DNA of 64,000 bases from an uncultured Anaerolineae bacterium (GCA_937943625.1 CALEAD010000012.1:1-64000); one strand, 5' to 3'; shown: positions 44,867-54,339, counted from the first letter of the stretch. The notes: generated by a model from the letters alone, not told the origin. Translations and numbers: made by a program.

Positions 44867-46864
44867 ATGATGCAATTTGGCGTTTGTTACTACCCCGAAC
44901 ATTGGCCACAGGCACGCTGGGCCGAAGATGCGCGCCTGATGCGCGCGGCTGGCCTGGAAATGGTGCGCATTGGTGAATTTGCCTGGGCGGAGATGGAACC
45001 CGCGCCCGGTAAATATGCGTGGGAATGGCTCGACCAGGCCATCGAGACACTGGCCGCTGCCGGGCTGAAGCTGATTTTGGGCACGCCCACCGCCACGCCC
45101 CCCGCCTGGCTGACGCAGGCCTACCCCGACTGCCTGCGCATGGACAGCAACGGCCGTTACCGCCAACATGGCAGCCGTCGCCACACCTGCCCCAACAGCC
45201 CCACCTACCGCTACGAAAGCCGCCGCATTGTTGCGGCAATGGCGCAGCGCTACGCCAGTCATCCGGCCCTGATTGGCTGGCAAATTGACAACGAGTTTGG
45301 CGGAGGCAAAACGGCGCGTTGTTATTGCCCCCACTGCGCCGCCGCTTTTCGCGTCTGGCTGCAAGCGCGTTACGGCAGCCTGGCCGACCTGAATGAAGCC
45401 TGGGGCACAGTCTTTTGGTCACAGCGCTACAGCGATTGGGCGCAAATTCAACCCCCCGGCAGTCAGATTGATAAACCCAACCCCAGCCACGAACTCGACT
45501 ACTACCGCTTTTGCTCCGATTCTTACGTGGCCTACCAGCAAACGCAGATAGAGGCAATACGGCCGTATGCCCCGCACCAATTCATCACCCACAACTTCAT
45601 GGGGCTGTTCCGCGACTTGAACCAGCATGACCTGGCTGCACCGCTTGATTTTGCCGCCTGGGACAACTACCCCACCGGCAACCCAGAACGCTGGCGCCTC
45701 ATGCTCTATCCGCCCGGCATGGATACGCGCCGCACAGACCCCACTTATGCCTACGACGTCGGCGACCCCATCATCACCGGCATGGCGCATGCGCTGACGC
45801 GCGGCCTGAAGCAGGCCCCCTTTTGGGTGATGGAGCAGCAGTGTGGCCACATCAACTGGGGCGCAGACAACCCCGGCATTCGCCCCGGCACGCCGCGCCT
45901 GTGGGTGTGGCACGCCGTTGCCGAGGGGGCCAGCGCCGTTGTTTACTTTCGCTGGCGGGCGACGCTGTACGCGCACGAGCAATACCACTCTGGCCTGCTG
46001 CGGCACGAAGGCCGTTTTGATGCGGGTTGGCACGATCAGCAAACGCTGCTGGCGGAAAAGGGGCTGCTAGATGCCGTAGCCGCCCAGCCCTACAGCGCAA
46101 AGGTGGCGCTGTTGTTTGACTTTGACGACACCTGGGCGATTCAGCTTCAGCCCCACCGCGCCGATTTTGGCTATTTGCGCCACCTTTATGTCTACTATCA
46201 CGCTTTGCAGCAGCTAGGGGTAGCTGTTGACGTGGTTTCGGCGCGCGCCGATTTACGGCCGTACAGGCTGCTGATCGCCCCCACCCTGCATCTGGCAGGC
46301 CCAGAAACGGCCGCGCGCCTGCAAGCCTATATGGCGCAGGGGGGCACGCTGCTACTCGGCGTGCGTTCTGGCTTTAAGACGCCCAGCAACTTGGTGACGG
46401 CTGCGCCGCTGCCCGGCAATTTACGACCGTTGGTTGGGGCACAGATCACAAGCTGGCAGTCGCTGCCCGATGGCGTGAGCTGGCAGGTAGAAACGGCCGT
46501 TCCCGATCTTGGCGGCGCGGTTGGGTATTGGGTCGAAACGTTGGCGCCGGAAACGGCCGGCGCCCTGGCGCATTATGTCAATGAAGAGGCACAAGGTCTG
46601 GTTGCCCTTAGCGAAAACCGCGTGGCGCATGGGCGCGTCCTCTACCTGGGCTGGTACCCCACTCACGCGCAGGCGGGCGCGCTGCTGCGCTACCTGCTGC
46701 CGCAGCTGGGCATTGCCCACCTGGAAGAGCTGCCCGCGGGGCTGCTCGCTATTCCGCGCGGCCCCTACACCGTGCTGCTCAACTTCACCGACCAACCGCT
46801 GACGGCACAAATTGGCGCCCAGCCGCTGACAGTAGCGGCAAGAGATGTGCGAGTGGTTGGATAG
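44867..46864 (+). CDS. Beta-galactosidase, GH42
   Basis: About 665 residues, the GH42 length. It starts with FGVCYYPEHWPQARWAEDARLM, the family signature. The acid/base Glu is in WQIDNEFGG near 143, and the nucleophile Glu is in APFWVMEQQCGHINW near 320. A zinc-like Cys cluster, CYCPHCAAAFRVWL near 153, is common in GH42. There is no signal peptide, so it acts on imported galactosides. The true start could be either of two adjacent ATGs at 44867/44870; the track start is upstream and no Shine-Dalgarno is clear. It is followed at once by galK. Confidence 0.93.
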   Translation: MMQFGVCYYPEHWPQARWAEDARLMRAAGLEMVRIGEFAWAEMEPAPGKYAWEWLDQAIETLAAAGLKLILGTPTATPPAWLTQAYPDCLRMDSNGRYRQHGSRRHTCPNSPTYRYESRRIVAAMAQRYASHPALIGWQIDNEFGGGKTARCYCPHCAAAFRVWLQARYGSLADLNEAWGTVFWSQRYSDWAQIQPPGSQIDKPNPSHELDYYRFCSDSYVAYQQTQIEAIRPYAPHQFITHNFMGLFRDLNQHDLAAPLDFAAWDNYPTGNPERWRLMLYPPGMDTRRTDPTYAYDVGDPIITGMAHALTRGLKQAPFWVMEQQCGHINWGADNPGIRPGTPRLWVWHAVAEGASAVVYFRWRATLYAHEQYHSGLLRHEGRFDAGWHDQQTLLAEKGLLDAVAAQPYSAKVALLFDFDDTWAIQLQPHRADFGYLRHLYVYYHALQQLGVAVDVVSARADLRPYRLLIAPTLHLAGPETAARLQAYMAQGGTLLLGVRSGFKTPSNLVTAAPLPGNLRPLVGAQITSWQSLPDGVSWQVETAVPDLGGAVGYWVETLAPETAGALAHYVNEEAQGLVALSENRVAHGRVLYLGWYPTHAQAGALLRYLLPQLGIAHLEELPAGLLAIPRGPYTVLLNFTDQPLTAQIGAQPLTVAARDVRVVG

Positions 46865-46918
46865 TTGGTTAGTTGGACATACCAACCAACCCAACAAACC
46901 CAACAAACCCAACAAAAC
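46863..46918. repeat. TTGGTTAGTTGG / CCAACCAACCCAAC simple repeat before galK
   Basis: TTGGTTAGTTGG pairs with CCAACCAACCCAA, followed by three CCCAACAAA units running to the galK ATG. It replaces any ordinary ribosome binding site. Confidence 0.6.
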
Positions 46919-48061
46919 ATGAACCTACAACAACAACTCATACATACCTTTGTGGCACAGTATGGCGCAGCACCCGCCTTGCTGGCGCGTGCGCCGGGGC
47001 GCGTCAACCTGATTGGCGAACACACCGATTACAACGACGGCTTCGTTTTGCCGATGGCGATTGAGCGCGCCGCCTGGCTGGCGCTGCGCCCGCGCGATGA
47101 CGACGACGTGCGGCTGTATGCGCTCGATTTTGCAGAAACGGCCGTCTTCTCTCTCGCTCACCTGGCAAAAGAAGCAGGCTGGGCGGAATACATCAAGGGC
47201 GTCATCTGGGCGTTGCAGCAAGATGGCCGCACCCTGCGCGGTTTCGAGGGCGTGCTGGCAAGCGATGTGCCCATCGGCGCGGGGCTCTCCTCCTCAGCCG
47301 CAGTAGAAGTGGTCACGGCGCGCGCCCTGGCCGCGCTGAACGACCTGCCCTGGCAACCGGCGCAAATGGCGCGCCTCTGCCAGCGCGCCGAAAACGGCTG
47401 GGTGGGCGTCAACTGCGGCATCATGGACCAGATGATTTCCGCTGCCGGGCAGGCCGGCCACGCGCTGTTGATTGATTGCCGCGCGTTGACGTGGGAAGCC
47501 GCGCCACTGCCACCGCAAACGGCCGTTGTCATTCTCGATACGGCCACGCGCCGCGGGCTGGTAGATTCCGCCTATAACGAACGTCGCCGTCAATGCGAAA
47601 CGGCCGCTGCCCTGTTAGGCGTGCCCGCCCTGCGTGACGTTTCACCAGCGGAATTTGCCGCTCAGGAGGCGCGACTGGAACCGCTGACGTGCCGCCGCGC
47701 GCGCCATGTTATCAGCGAAAACGCGCGCACCCTGGCGGCAGCAACCGCTATGCGCGCCGGAGACGCAAGGCAAGTGGGGCAGTTGATGAATGCCAGCCAC
47801 GCCAGCCTGCGCGACGACTTTGGTGTGAGCAGTGCGGCGCTTAACACGATGGTTGATCTGGCGCAGCGGCAGCCGGGCTGCTACGGCGCGCGCATGACGG
47901 GTGCGGGCTTTGGCGGCTGTGCCGTGGCATTGGTGCAGGCGCAAGCAGCAACCCACTTTGCCCAAACAGTAGCCGCTGCCTATGTTCAGGCCACTGGTTT
48001 ACAGCCGCAGGTGATCATCAGCCAGCCTGCGCCAGGGGCAGAGATTATGCCACCGGCGTGA
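46919..48061 (+). CDS. galK: Galactokinase
   Basis: It phosphorylates galactose at C1, the entry to the Leloir pathway. At 380 residues it has typical length. The GHMP signature is ARAPGRVNLIGEHTDYNDGFVLPMAI near 25, the ATP loop is PIGAGLSSSAAVEV near 120, and TGAGFGGCAVALV near 335 is motif 3. The ATG at 46919 fits the family N-terminus; the 18 upstream residues (QPTQQTQQTQQ) are translated simple repeat. No Shine-Dalgarno is visible, so translation may be coupled to the GH42 gene 54 bases upstream. galT is absent. Confidence 0.95.
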   Translation: MNLQQQLIHTFVAQYGAAPALLARAPGRVNLIGEHTDYNDGFVLPMAIERAAWLALRPRDDDDVRLYALDFAETAVFSLAHLAKEAGWAEYIKGVIWALQQDGRTLRGFEGVLASDVPIGAGLSSSAAVEVVTARALAALNDLPWQPAQMARLCQRAENGWVGVNCGIMDQMISAAGQAGHALLIDCRALTWEAAPLPPQTAVVILDTATRRGLVDSAYNERRRQCETAAALLGVPALRDVSPAEFAAQEARLEPLTCRRARHVISENARTLAAATAMRAGDARQVGQLMNASHASLRDDFGVSSAALNTMVDLAQRQPGCYGARMTGAGFGGCAVALVQAQAATHFAQTVAAAYVQATGLQPQVIISQPAPGAEIMPPA

Positions 48062-48215
48062 ACCGTTATGTGCGCTGTAAGGGAGGGCGGCAAAGATTGG
48101 AGACTGGAAAGCGGCGATTGGCGATTAGTGATTTGGGATTGGCGGCTACTTAATCGCTATTCCCCAATTTCCAATCCCTCTTCAGCACGTTTCAGGCGAA
48201 AAAAGGATAGACGGA

Positions 48216-49196
48216 ATGAAAATTTTGGTCACCGGCGGCGCCGGGTATATTGGCAGCATTGCTGTCGAGAAGTTGATTGAGGCTGGGGATGAGGTGGTGG
48301 TCTTTGACAATTTGTACCAGGGCCACCGGGAAGCAGTTCATCCAGACGCGATATTCGTGCAGGGGGATCTGGCGGATAAAACGGCCGTTGACGCCGTCAT
48401 GCGCACCCACCAGCCAGATGGCATCATGCACTTTGCCTCTTACACCCTGGTGGGCGAGTCGGTGCAAAAGCCGTTTATGTATCTGCGCGACAACGTTGTA
48501 AACGGAGCGAATTTACTTGAAAGCGCCGTCGCGCATGGCGTGCACCGCTTTATTCTCTCCTCGACCGCCAATCTGTTTGATGACCCGGAGCGGATGCCAA
48601 TTGACGAAAATGAGCGCATTGTGCCGGGCAGCCCTTATGGCGAATCGAAGTTCATAATGGAGCGCCTGCTGTACTGGATGGAGCGGCTGTATGGGATGCG
48701 CTACGCCTGCCTGCGCTACTTCAACGCCTGCGGCGCAACGGCAGAGCGCGGCGAAGACCACGACCCAGAAACGCACCTCATTCCCCTAGTGCTGCAAGTG
48801 GCGCTAGGGCAGCGGGAGAAAATTGTGATTTTTGGCGACGATTACAACACACCGGATGGCACGTGTGTGCGCGACTACATTCACGTGGCCGACCTGGCTG
48901 AAGCGCACATTCTGGCCATGCGCGCCCTGGACCAGGGCAGCCGCAAATACAACCTGGGCAACGGCCGCGGCTTTAGCGTCAAGCAGGTGATTGAAACGGC
49001 GCGCGAAGTAACGGGGCATCCCATTCCGGCGGTGATTGGGCCGCGCCGCCCCGGCGACCCGGATGTGCTGATTGCCAGCAGCGAGACAATTAACCATGAT
49101 CTGGGCTGGCAGCCTAAATATCCTGACCTGCGTGCCATCATCGAGACAGCGTGGGCCTGGCACGTGAAGCACCCGCATGGATATGGAAAGGATTAG
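48216..49196 (+). CDS. galE: UDP-glucose 4-epimerase
   Basis: It interconverts UDP-galactose and UDP-glucose with bound NAD. 326 residues, an SDR extended fold. The Rossmann motif is [20 protein letters not shown] near 4. The catalytic Ser/Tyr/Lys are in SSTANLF (Ser about 118) and [12 protein letters not shown] (Tyr about 143, Lys about 147). RYFNACGAT near 166 and [20 protein letters not shown] near 212 are GalE hallmarks. The start has AAAAAAGGATAG upstream. It closes the galactoside locus after a spacer containing GATTGGCGATTAG-type inverted repeats. Confidence 0.94.
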   Translation: MKILVTGGAGYIGSIAVEKLIEAGDEVVVFDNLYQGHREAVHPDAIFVQGDLADKTAVDAVMRTHQPDGIMHFASYTLVGESVQKPFMYLRDNVVNGANLLESAVAHGVHRFILSSTANLFDDPERMPIDENERIVPGSPYGESKFIMERLLYWMERLYGMRYACLRYFNACGATAERGEDHDPETHLIPLVLQVALGQREKIVIFGDDYNTPDGTCVRDYIHVADLAEAHILAMRALDQGSRKYNLGNGRGFSVKQVIETAREVTGHPIPAVIGPRRPGDPDVLIASSETINHDLGWQPKYPDLRAIIETAWAWHVKHPHGYGKD

Positions 49197-49232
49197 AGGC
49201 TGGAGTAAGTGCTACTCTCCACTCTCCAGCTC

Positions 49233-49613
49233 CTACCACTTACCCGCTACCTGCATTGCTTCTGTGTTGCCCGGCCAGGGGGGCATGGTGATGCCAACGG
49301 CCGTTAGCGGCTCTGGCCCTGTGGCGCGAAACTGAAAGCGCGTGCCCAGGGGGATGGTGAGGCAAATGCCAGCAGTGAGCGGGGTCACTTCCTCTTGTGC
49401 CCCCTGCCTGCGCCACATCTCCCCCTGGCCAGAGAGGATGTACCAGATTTCGCTCACGGTGCGGTGGGTAACGGCCGTTGAGGTTTGCCCTGGCCGTAAG
49501 GTAAAGTGCGCCATGCTGCCGCCGGGCAGCGCCAGCAGCACGCGCACGTCAGAGCCATCAGGCGCGGTGACATCTGGTTCTACAGGCAGCATTTTTGTTT
49601 GAAAAGCAATCAT
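49233..49613 (-). CDS. Cupin-domain protein
   Basis: 126 residues, a single cupin_2 barrel. The two cupin motifs are visible as VTHRTVSEIWYILSGQGEMW near 50 (metal His and Glu) and GICLTIPLGTRFQFRATG near 80, where the usual second His is not obvious. Small cupins range from isomerases to regulators, and none is indicated. The start lies at a weak GGAGAT. It is convergent with galE, separated by a short CTCCAGCCTC-type inverted repeat. Confidence 0.8.
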   Translation of the reverse strand: MIAFQTKMLPVEPDVTAPDGSDVRVLLALPGGSMAHFTLRPGQTSTAVTHRTVSEIWYILSGQGEMWRRQGAQEEVTPLTAGICLTIPLGTRFQFRATGPEPLTAVGITMPPWPGNTEAMQVAGKW

Positions 49614-49750
49614 CTCACTATCTCCATTGATGGAAACCTGGTGGTATGAAACCTGGAAAAGCGTGTGCGCGCTTTACGCCCCACGTTTTACGCCCTTTAC
49701 ACAATTCAACGCCAATTTGGCAGCACCTGCCATAAGATTCATGCTAGACT

Positions 49751-52700
49751 ATGCGCATGGGCACAAGCGGCGCAGAATTCTGGTCTGCCCTGGCGCAGGC
49801 CACAGACCCTATAGCATACAAGCCTGCCAGACGGCCGTCCATCGTGGTTAGTCGTCTGGAGCAGCACGGCACGCCCTATTACATTCTAAAGCAGCCAGAG
49901 CATAGAAACTATCAGCGCCTTTCTGAGGAAGATTACGCCCTTTGGTGGCAGATGGATGGCAGCCGCTGCGTGAAAGACCTGCTTTTCTACAACCTGCGCC
50001 GCTACCGCAGCCTGCCCATCGGCAGATTGATGCGCCTGTTACAAGAGTTGCGCCAGGGGCACTTCTTGCAGGATACCCCCACGAATCTGTATGCGCAAAT
50101 TGAGAGCCAGCTTGCGGCGCGCAATCCGGCCGGCCGGGGTCGTCGGCTTATTAATGCCTTTCTGCATAGCGAAGTTGCCATCAGCGGGCTGGATGACCTG
50201 TTTGCTGCCCTGCACCGGCGCGTGCGTGGTTTGTTTACCTTTCGGGGGCAGCTTCTGATGCTGATTTTCATTCTGCTGGGCAGCTATCTGTTTGCGCGCC
50301 TGGTGTGGGTGCATGCGTTTGCCCTCTCGCAGCATGGCCTCTTCAGCGCCATCAGCTTGGTTTTTGCCAATCTGCTGGTGATCGGCTTCCATGAGGCAGG
50401 GCACGGCGTGGCCACCAAACAGTTTCGGCGCGAGCTGCACCGGGGCGGTTTTTTGCTCTATTGGGGATTGCCCGCCTTTTTTGTAGATACGCGCGATATG
50501 TGGCTTGCGCCGCGCTGGCAGCGCGTGGCTGTCTCCTGGGCCGGGCCGCATACGGGGTTGCTGCTGGGCAGCGCCGCCGGTTTCGTGCTTACGTTTATCG
50601 GCTTCTATTACCCGTCGGCTGGGGAGGCTTTTTGGGTGAGCTTTGTGTATCAGGTTGGCTTTCTTGCTTTTCTGAGCGTGATCGTTAACCTGAACCCGCT
50701 GCTGGAGCTGGATGGGTATTTTATGCTGATGGATGGGCTGGAGCTGCCTAATCTGCGCGCGCGCGCGTTTGATTTCTGGCGCAAAGAAGTGCCGGCAAAG
50801 CTGCACGCGCTGTGGCGGGAGAAGCAATGGCCGTTTGCCAAACGGCCGTTTTCGCTCTGGCATACCCTTTCCTGGCAGCAGCGCTTTTTTGCCCTGTACG
50901 GCCTGCTGGCACTGCTGTACACGGCGTATGCGCTCTGGCTGGCGCTCTACTTCTGGCAAACGCGCCTGACCCCCTTTGTGGTCGAGCTGTGGCAAAATTA
51001 TGGGCTGACCGGGCAGGTAGTGGTGTTGCTGGCAACGGCCGTTTTGCCCATTCCGGCCCTCTATTATCTGCTTAACTATGGCTGGAGCCGCGTGCAGAGT
51101 GGCCTGGAATGGCTGGCGCGCCGCGATCTGCTGGCCCGACCTGAAGTGCTGGCGTTGCTGGTTGGCTCTTCTCTGCTGCTGGGGGGGCCGGCGCTGCTTT
51201 TTGCCCTGCAAAACCTGCCGGGTGCCGACCTGGCACGCGCGCTGATCTATTGGGGGCTGCACCTGGCTACGCTGCTGGCACTGGTGGCAGTGGCGCGCCA
51301 GCTTGCCGGCTCGCGCTTTCAGTGGGCAATCTGGTCTCTGGCGGCGGCGCCAGTTGGTTTGGTGTTGGTCTGGCTGGCGCCCTCGCCCTGGGTGCGTGAT
51401 GGGGGGTTGTTGCTGGCGGCAACGGCCGTTTTTGCCTGTGGCATGGTGGCTGGCTTTACCGTCTGGCCGCGCCAGCTCACCTGGGTTGACCGTCTATTCA
51501 TGGCTGGCTTCTTCCTGCTGGGGCTGCTCTATACGCTGCTCACCTATTCCCTCAGCAACGGCCGTTGGCCTGGCGCCAGCCTGATCTTGCTCGGCATCTT
51601 CCCCGGCCTCATCTACCTTACCCCCTTGCTGCTCAACTTTGCCCGCTCCCGTTTTGCCCTACCCTGGCTGCTGCTCGTGCTGGCCATCCTCAGCACCCCC
51701 TGGCTGCGATACTATCCCGCGCTGCACCTGCCGGTTATCCTGCTCTGGCTGTACGCCGCGTTGCTCTACCTACTGGTGGGCAGCCTGGCGCGGTTCATGC
51801 GGCATGAAGTCAGCCCTGATGAGATTGGCCTCTTCAAAGAGCGCGCGCGCCTGGTCAATGCTTTTAACCACTTTATGCAGGCCATGTTCCGCAGCTATGA
51901 GGCAGTTTTTGGCGGGCGGCGGTTGGGAGACATCCAGCTACAAATGATAGCCCTCGGCCCGATAGACCCAGACGCTACCATTTTAGAGCTGTCGGTCAAA
52001 ATTCAGCGCGCCCTGCTGCTGGCCGTAGACCGGCTGGACGACCTGGCCGGTGAGCGCTTTACGCGCCAGGCAGGGCAGGCCGCTTATGACAGCCTGCCCT
52101 GGTTGGAGGCAGAGACGCTGGCGCGGCACGTTTTGGCCGAACTGGAATGGGGTGCGCAGTTAGCGGCCGGCTTTATTTTGGCGCGCAATCGCCGCGCGCT
52201 GTTGATTCGTCAGGCAGAACTGTTTGCCGGGCTTGACCATCAGGGCATTGAGAGTGTGCTCCAGGTAGCCGAAAGCTGGCGCTGCCGCAAAGGTGCGCTC
52301 ATCGCGCGCCCCCAGGGAAAGGCGGAGCGCTTCTTCCTTGTTGAGTCGGGTGAAGTGGCGGTGTATCGAGATGGGGTGCAAACGGCCGTTATCGGCCCAG
52401 GCGGTTACTTTGGCATCATGGCGCTTTTGCCAGAGGGAACCTACGGCGCCATGTACCGCGCCCTTTCGCCATTGCAAGCCCTGGTCATTCGCCGGGAACG
52501 CTTCGATCCGCTGCTGCGCGCCGACACCCTATTAGCCCATCAAGTGCGCGAGGGGGCGCGTCACCGTCACCTGCTACAACGCATGCCCCTGTTTAGCGGC
52601 CTCAGCCCACAGCAGCTGAGTACGGTGGATGCCCGCTTACAGCCGCGCACAGTACGCGCTGGCGAGGTGATTGTGCAAGAAGGGCAGCCGCGCTCACACC

Positions 52701-52990
52701 TGTTCATCATTGCCCAGGGGATGGTCGAAGTGACCACGAGTGGCGCTGAAGGGGTTGTCGGTGAGTTAGGTCCAGGAGAACATTTTGGCGAGTATGCGCT
52801 CTTTGCCGACAAGCCTTACCAGGCAACGTACCGCGCCGTGCAGGATGCGGAGCTGTTGTTGCTGGACAAAGCGAAATTTGATGCGCTGGTGGCTGGCTGT
52901 GAGCAGATGTCTCATTATGTCGAGCAAATTGGCAGCGGACGCCTGTTTGTCGTGCGTCGCCGCCTGGGACCGAGTGCCATCCTGTCTTGA
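49751..52990 (+). CDS. M50 intramembrane metalloprotease fused to two cyclic-nucleotide-binding domains
   Basis: 1079 residues with an unusual domain order. Residues about 40-110 look like a PqqD-like winged helix (YYILKQPEHRNYQRLSEEDYALWWQMDG). The M50 core begins with helices near 165-210 and the zinc motif FHEAGHG at 214-218; the third ligand is in LNPLLELDGYFML near 314. About a dozen more transmembrane helices run to 680. Two cNMP-binding domains follow, near 825-940 and 945-1065 (the second has LGPGEHFGEYALFADKPYQATYRA). The catalytic core resembles putative peptide zinc metalloproteases of the YydH type. Control of proteolysis by a bound nucleotide is inferred. No HlyD partner or precursor peptide is adjacent. 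Confidence 0.85.
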   Translation: MRMGTSGAEFWSALAQATDPIAYKPARRPSIVVSRLEQHGTPYYILKQPEHRNYQRLSEEDYALWWQMDGSRCVKDLLFYNLRRYRSLPIGRLMRLLQELRQGHFLQDTPTNLYAQIESQLAARNPAGRGRRLINAFLHSEVAISGLDDLFAALHRRVRGLFTFRGQLLMLIFILLGSYLFARLVWVHAFALSQHGLFSAISLVFANLLVIGFHEAGHGVATKQFRRELHRGGFLLYWGLPAFFVDTRDMWLAPRWQRVAVSWAGPHTGLLLGSAAGFVLTFIGFYYPSAGEAFWVSFVYQVGFLAFLSVIVNLNPLLELDGYFMLMDGLELPNLRARAFDFWRKEVPAKLHALWREKQWPFAKRPFSLWHTLSWQQRFFALYGLLALLYTAYALWLALYFWQTRLTPFVVELWQNYGLTGQVVVLLATAVLPIPALYYLLNYGWSRVQSGLEWLARRDLLARPEVLALLVGSSLLLGGPALLFALQNLPGADLARALIYWGLHLATLLALVAVARQLAGSRFQWAIWSLAAAPVGLVLVWLAPSPWVRDGGLLLAATAVFACGMVAGFTVWPRQLTWVDRLFMAGFFLLGLLYTLLTYSLSNGRWPGASLILLGIFPGLIYLTPLLLNFARSRFALPWLLLVLAILSTPWLRYYPALHLPVILLWLYAALLYLLVGSLARFMRHEVSPDEIGLFKERARLVNAFNHFMQAMFRSYEAVFGGRRLGDIQLQMIALGPIDPDATILELSVKIQRALLLAVDRLDDLAGERFTRQAGQAAYDSLPWLEAETLARHVLAELEWGAQLAAGFILARNRRALLIRQAELFAGLDHQGIESVLQVAESWRCRKGALIARPQGKAERFFLVESGEVAVYRDGVQTAVIGPGGYFGIMALLPEGTYGAMYRALSPLQALVIRRERFDPLLRADTLLAHQVREGARHRHLLQRMPLFSGLSPQQLSTVDARLQPRTVRAGEVIVQEGQPRSHLFIIAQGMVEVTTSGAEGVVGELGPGEHFGEYALFADKPYQATYRAVQDAELLLLDKAKFDALVAGCEQMSHYVEQIGSGRLFVVRRRLGPSAILS

Positions 52991-53125
52991 AAATGGAGTG
53001 CGGACAGCTTGTTCGCGTACAGCCGGCAGAAATGCCTGCTCCCCATTTTATTCCTCGTGGTGCAGCTTTGCTGCATGATTAACTCTCTTGATTTTGTGGT
53101 AAAATGCTGCGCATTGCCGTACAGG

Positions 53126-53211
53126 GTGTAGCGTATCCCACGTTGCAAACCTGGGCTACACGCACAGACAGCCGTCGGCGGTCGGCCGTCGGCGTCATTT
53201 TCATAGGAGCA
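53126..53211 (+). repeat. Type-1 element, 5'-truncated, supplying the next gene's Shine-Dalgarno
   Basis: GGTGTAGCGTATCCCACG, TTGCAAACCTGGGCTACAC, GCCGTCGGCGGTCGGCCG and GTCATTTTCATAGGAGCA just before ATG 53216. The left GACTTCATGA block is missing. Confidence 0.72.
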
Positions 53212-53215
53212 AGCC

Positions 53216-53452
53216 ATGTACGACGTGGTGAAAAAGCAAAAAGAGCAGCAAGCAGCGTTAAAAAAGATTCGTGAGGGGAAAATTGCCACCAAAGTGCGCA
53301 TCCTGGTGGCGCGGGATGCCTGCCCGGTGTGCAAGTCGTTGGAGGGGGCGTATGAGTTTGATCAGGTTCCGCCACTGCCACCTGAAGGGTGTTCACACCC
53401 GGATGGTTGCCGCTGTTTTTATGCACCGGTGCTGGATCGCTTTGGGCCGTAG
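53216..53452 (+). CDS. Small Cys-rich protein with phage-head-morphogenesis-like motif
   Basis: 78 residues. A basic N-terminal helix (VKKQKEQQAALKKIREGK) is followed by ARDACPVCKSLEGAYEF and PPLPPEGCSHPDGCRCFY. The order CPxC...P.PP...C..C.C resembles the C-terminal motif of Mu gpF/SPP1 gp7-type head morphogenesis proteins, here detached and with no phage genes nearby. The four or five Cys and His could bind zinc. AGGAGCAAGCC before the ATG comes from the type-1 element. Function unknown. Confidence 0.7.
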   Translation: MYDVVKKQKEQQAALKKIREGKIATKVRILVARDACPVCKSLEGAYEFDQVPPLPPEGCSHPDGCRCFYAPVLDRFGP

Positions 53453-53552
53453 GGTCCTGTTAACGGCCGTTTATCTCACTTAACACAACCTTAGCCTGAC
53501 CTTAAAGCGACGTTGACCGGCGCTTAACGTTGCCCGCTTACGCTTGGTCACA

Positions 53553-54251
53553 ATGTTGGCACAGGTTGCGGTGATTGTCCCTACGCGGAACGAAGCGGCG
53601 AATATCGGCGAGTTTTTGCGTTCGATCCCGCTGCAATTGCCCCTGGTTGTGGTGGATGCCAGCAGCGATGAAACGGTGGCGATCATTCAACAGCAACGGC
53701 CGTTGCACACCACCATTATTCGCCACCCCGGCAACGTCACCACGGCGCGCCAGGTAGGCGCCGAAGCGGCACAGGCCGAATGGTTGCTGTTCACCGACGC
53801 CGATATTTCTTTTGCCCCCGACTACTTTACCAACCTGCCTGCTTACCTGCACCTGGACGCCGTGTACGGCCCCAAGCAATCGCTAGATGCCTATGCAGCG
53901 TACTATCGTCGCTTTAGTCGTGGGCAGCAGTGGCTGCACCAGATGGGCATTCCTGCCGTTTCGGGGTCTAATTTGCTGGTGCGTCGTTCCGTGCTCCAGG
54001 CAGTGGGGGGCTTTGATTTGAGCCTGACCGTCAACGAAGATTCTGAATTGGGTTGGCGCATCAAGCGCCAAGGCTACCAGATTGGCTTTGCCCCAGACCT
54101 GGTGGTATATGCGCGGGATCAGCGGCGACTGGCGTACGGCCGTTTACGCAAGACGACGCATACCCTGCTGCGCTGTGCGCTGCTATACACGGGCCTGATG
54201 CCGGTCAGCTGGCGCAGCCACGATTGGGGATATTGGGCCAGGCGAAATTAG
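53553..54251 (+). CDS. Family 2 glycosyltransferase
   Basis: 232 residues, GT-A fold. VAVIVPTRNEAANIGEFLRSI at the N-terminus and the metal-binding FTDADISF near 84 are visible, as are the acceptor-side SGSNLLVRRSVLQAVGGFD near 142 and a D-E-D-like NEDSELGWRIKRQGY near 165. It has no membrane segment. I prefer the ATG at 53553, though no Shine-Dalgarno supports it. It precedes a TTGGTTGG terminator and a large GT-C-like membrane protein. Confidence 0.87.
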   Translation: MLAQVAVIVPTRNEAANIGEFLRSIPLQLPLVVVDASSDETVAIIQQQRPLHTTIIRHPGNVTTARQVGAEAAQAEWLLFTDADISFAPDYFTNLPAYLHLDAVYGPKQSLDAYAAYYRRFSRGQQWLHQMGIPAVSGSNLLVRRSVLQAVGGFDLSLTVNEDSELGWRIKRQGYQIGFAPDLVVYARDQRRLAYGRLRKTTHTLLRCALLYTGLMPVSWRSHDWGYWARRN

Positions 54252-54267
54252 GGCAAAACGAGCAACC

Positions 54268-54339
54268 TGTTGATTGGTTTGCGGATTGGTTGACTGGAAA
54301 CCAACCATCAAACTAACCAACCACCAACCTTTTTCAGGT
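54268..54339 (+). terminator. TTGGTT/AACCAA hairpin with T-run after the GT2 gene
   Basis: TTGATTGGTTTGCGGATTGG faces CCAACCATCAAACTAACCAA, and the arm ends AACCTTTTTCAG. The same end occurs at 3941-3950. It lies 17 bases after the GT2 stop on the same strand. Confidence 0.65.

Noticed and set aside
50039-51262. 407-aa minus-strand ORF
   Set aside because: Antisense shadow of the M50 protease gene, again Gln/Arg/Pro-rich.
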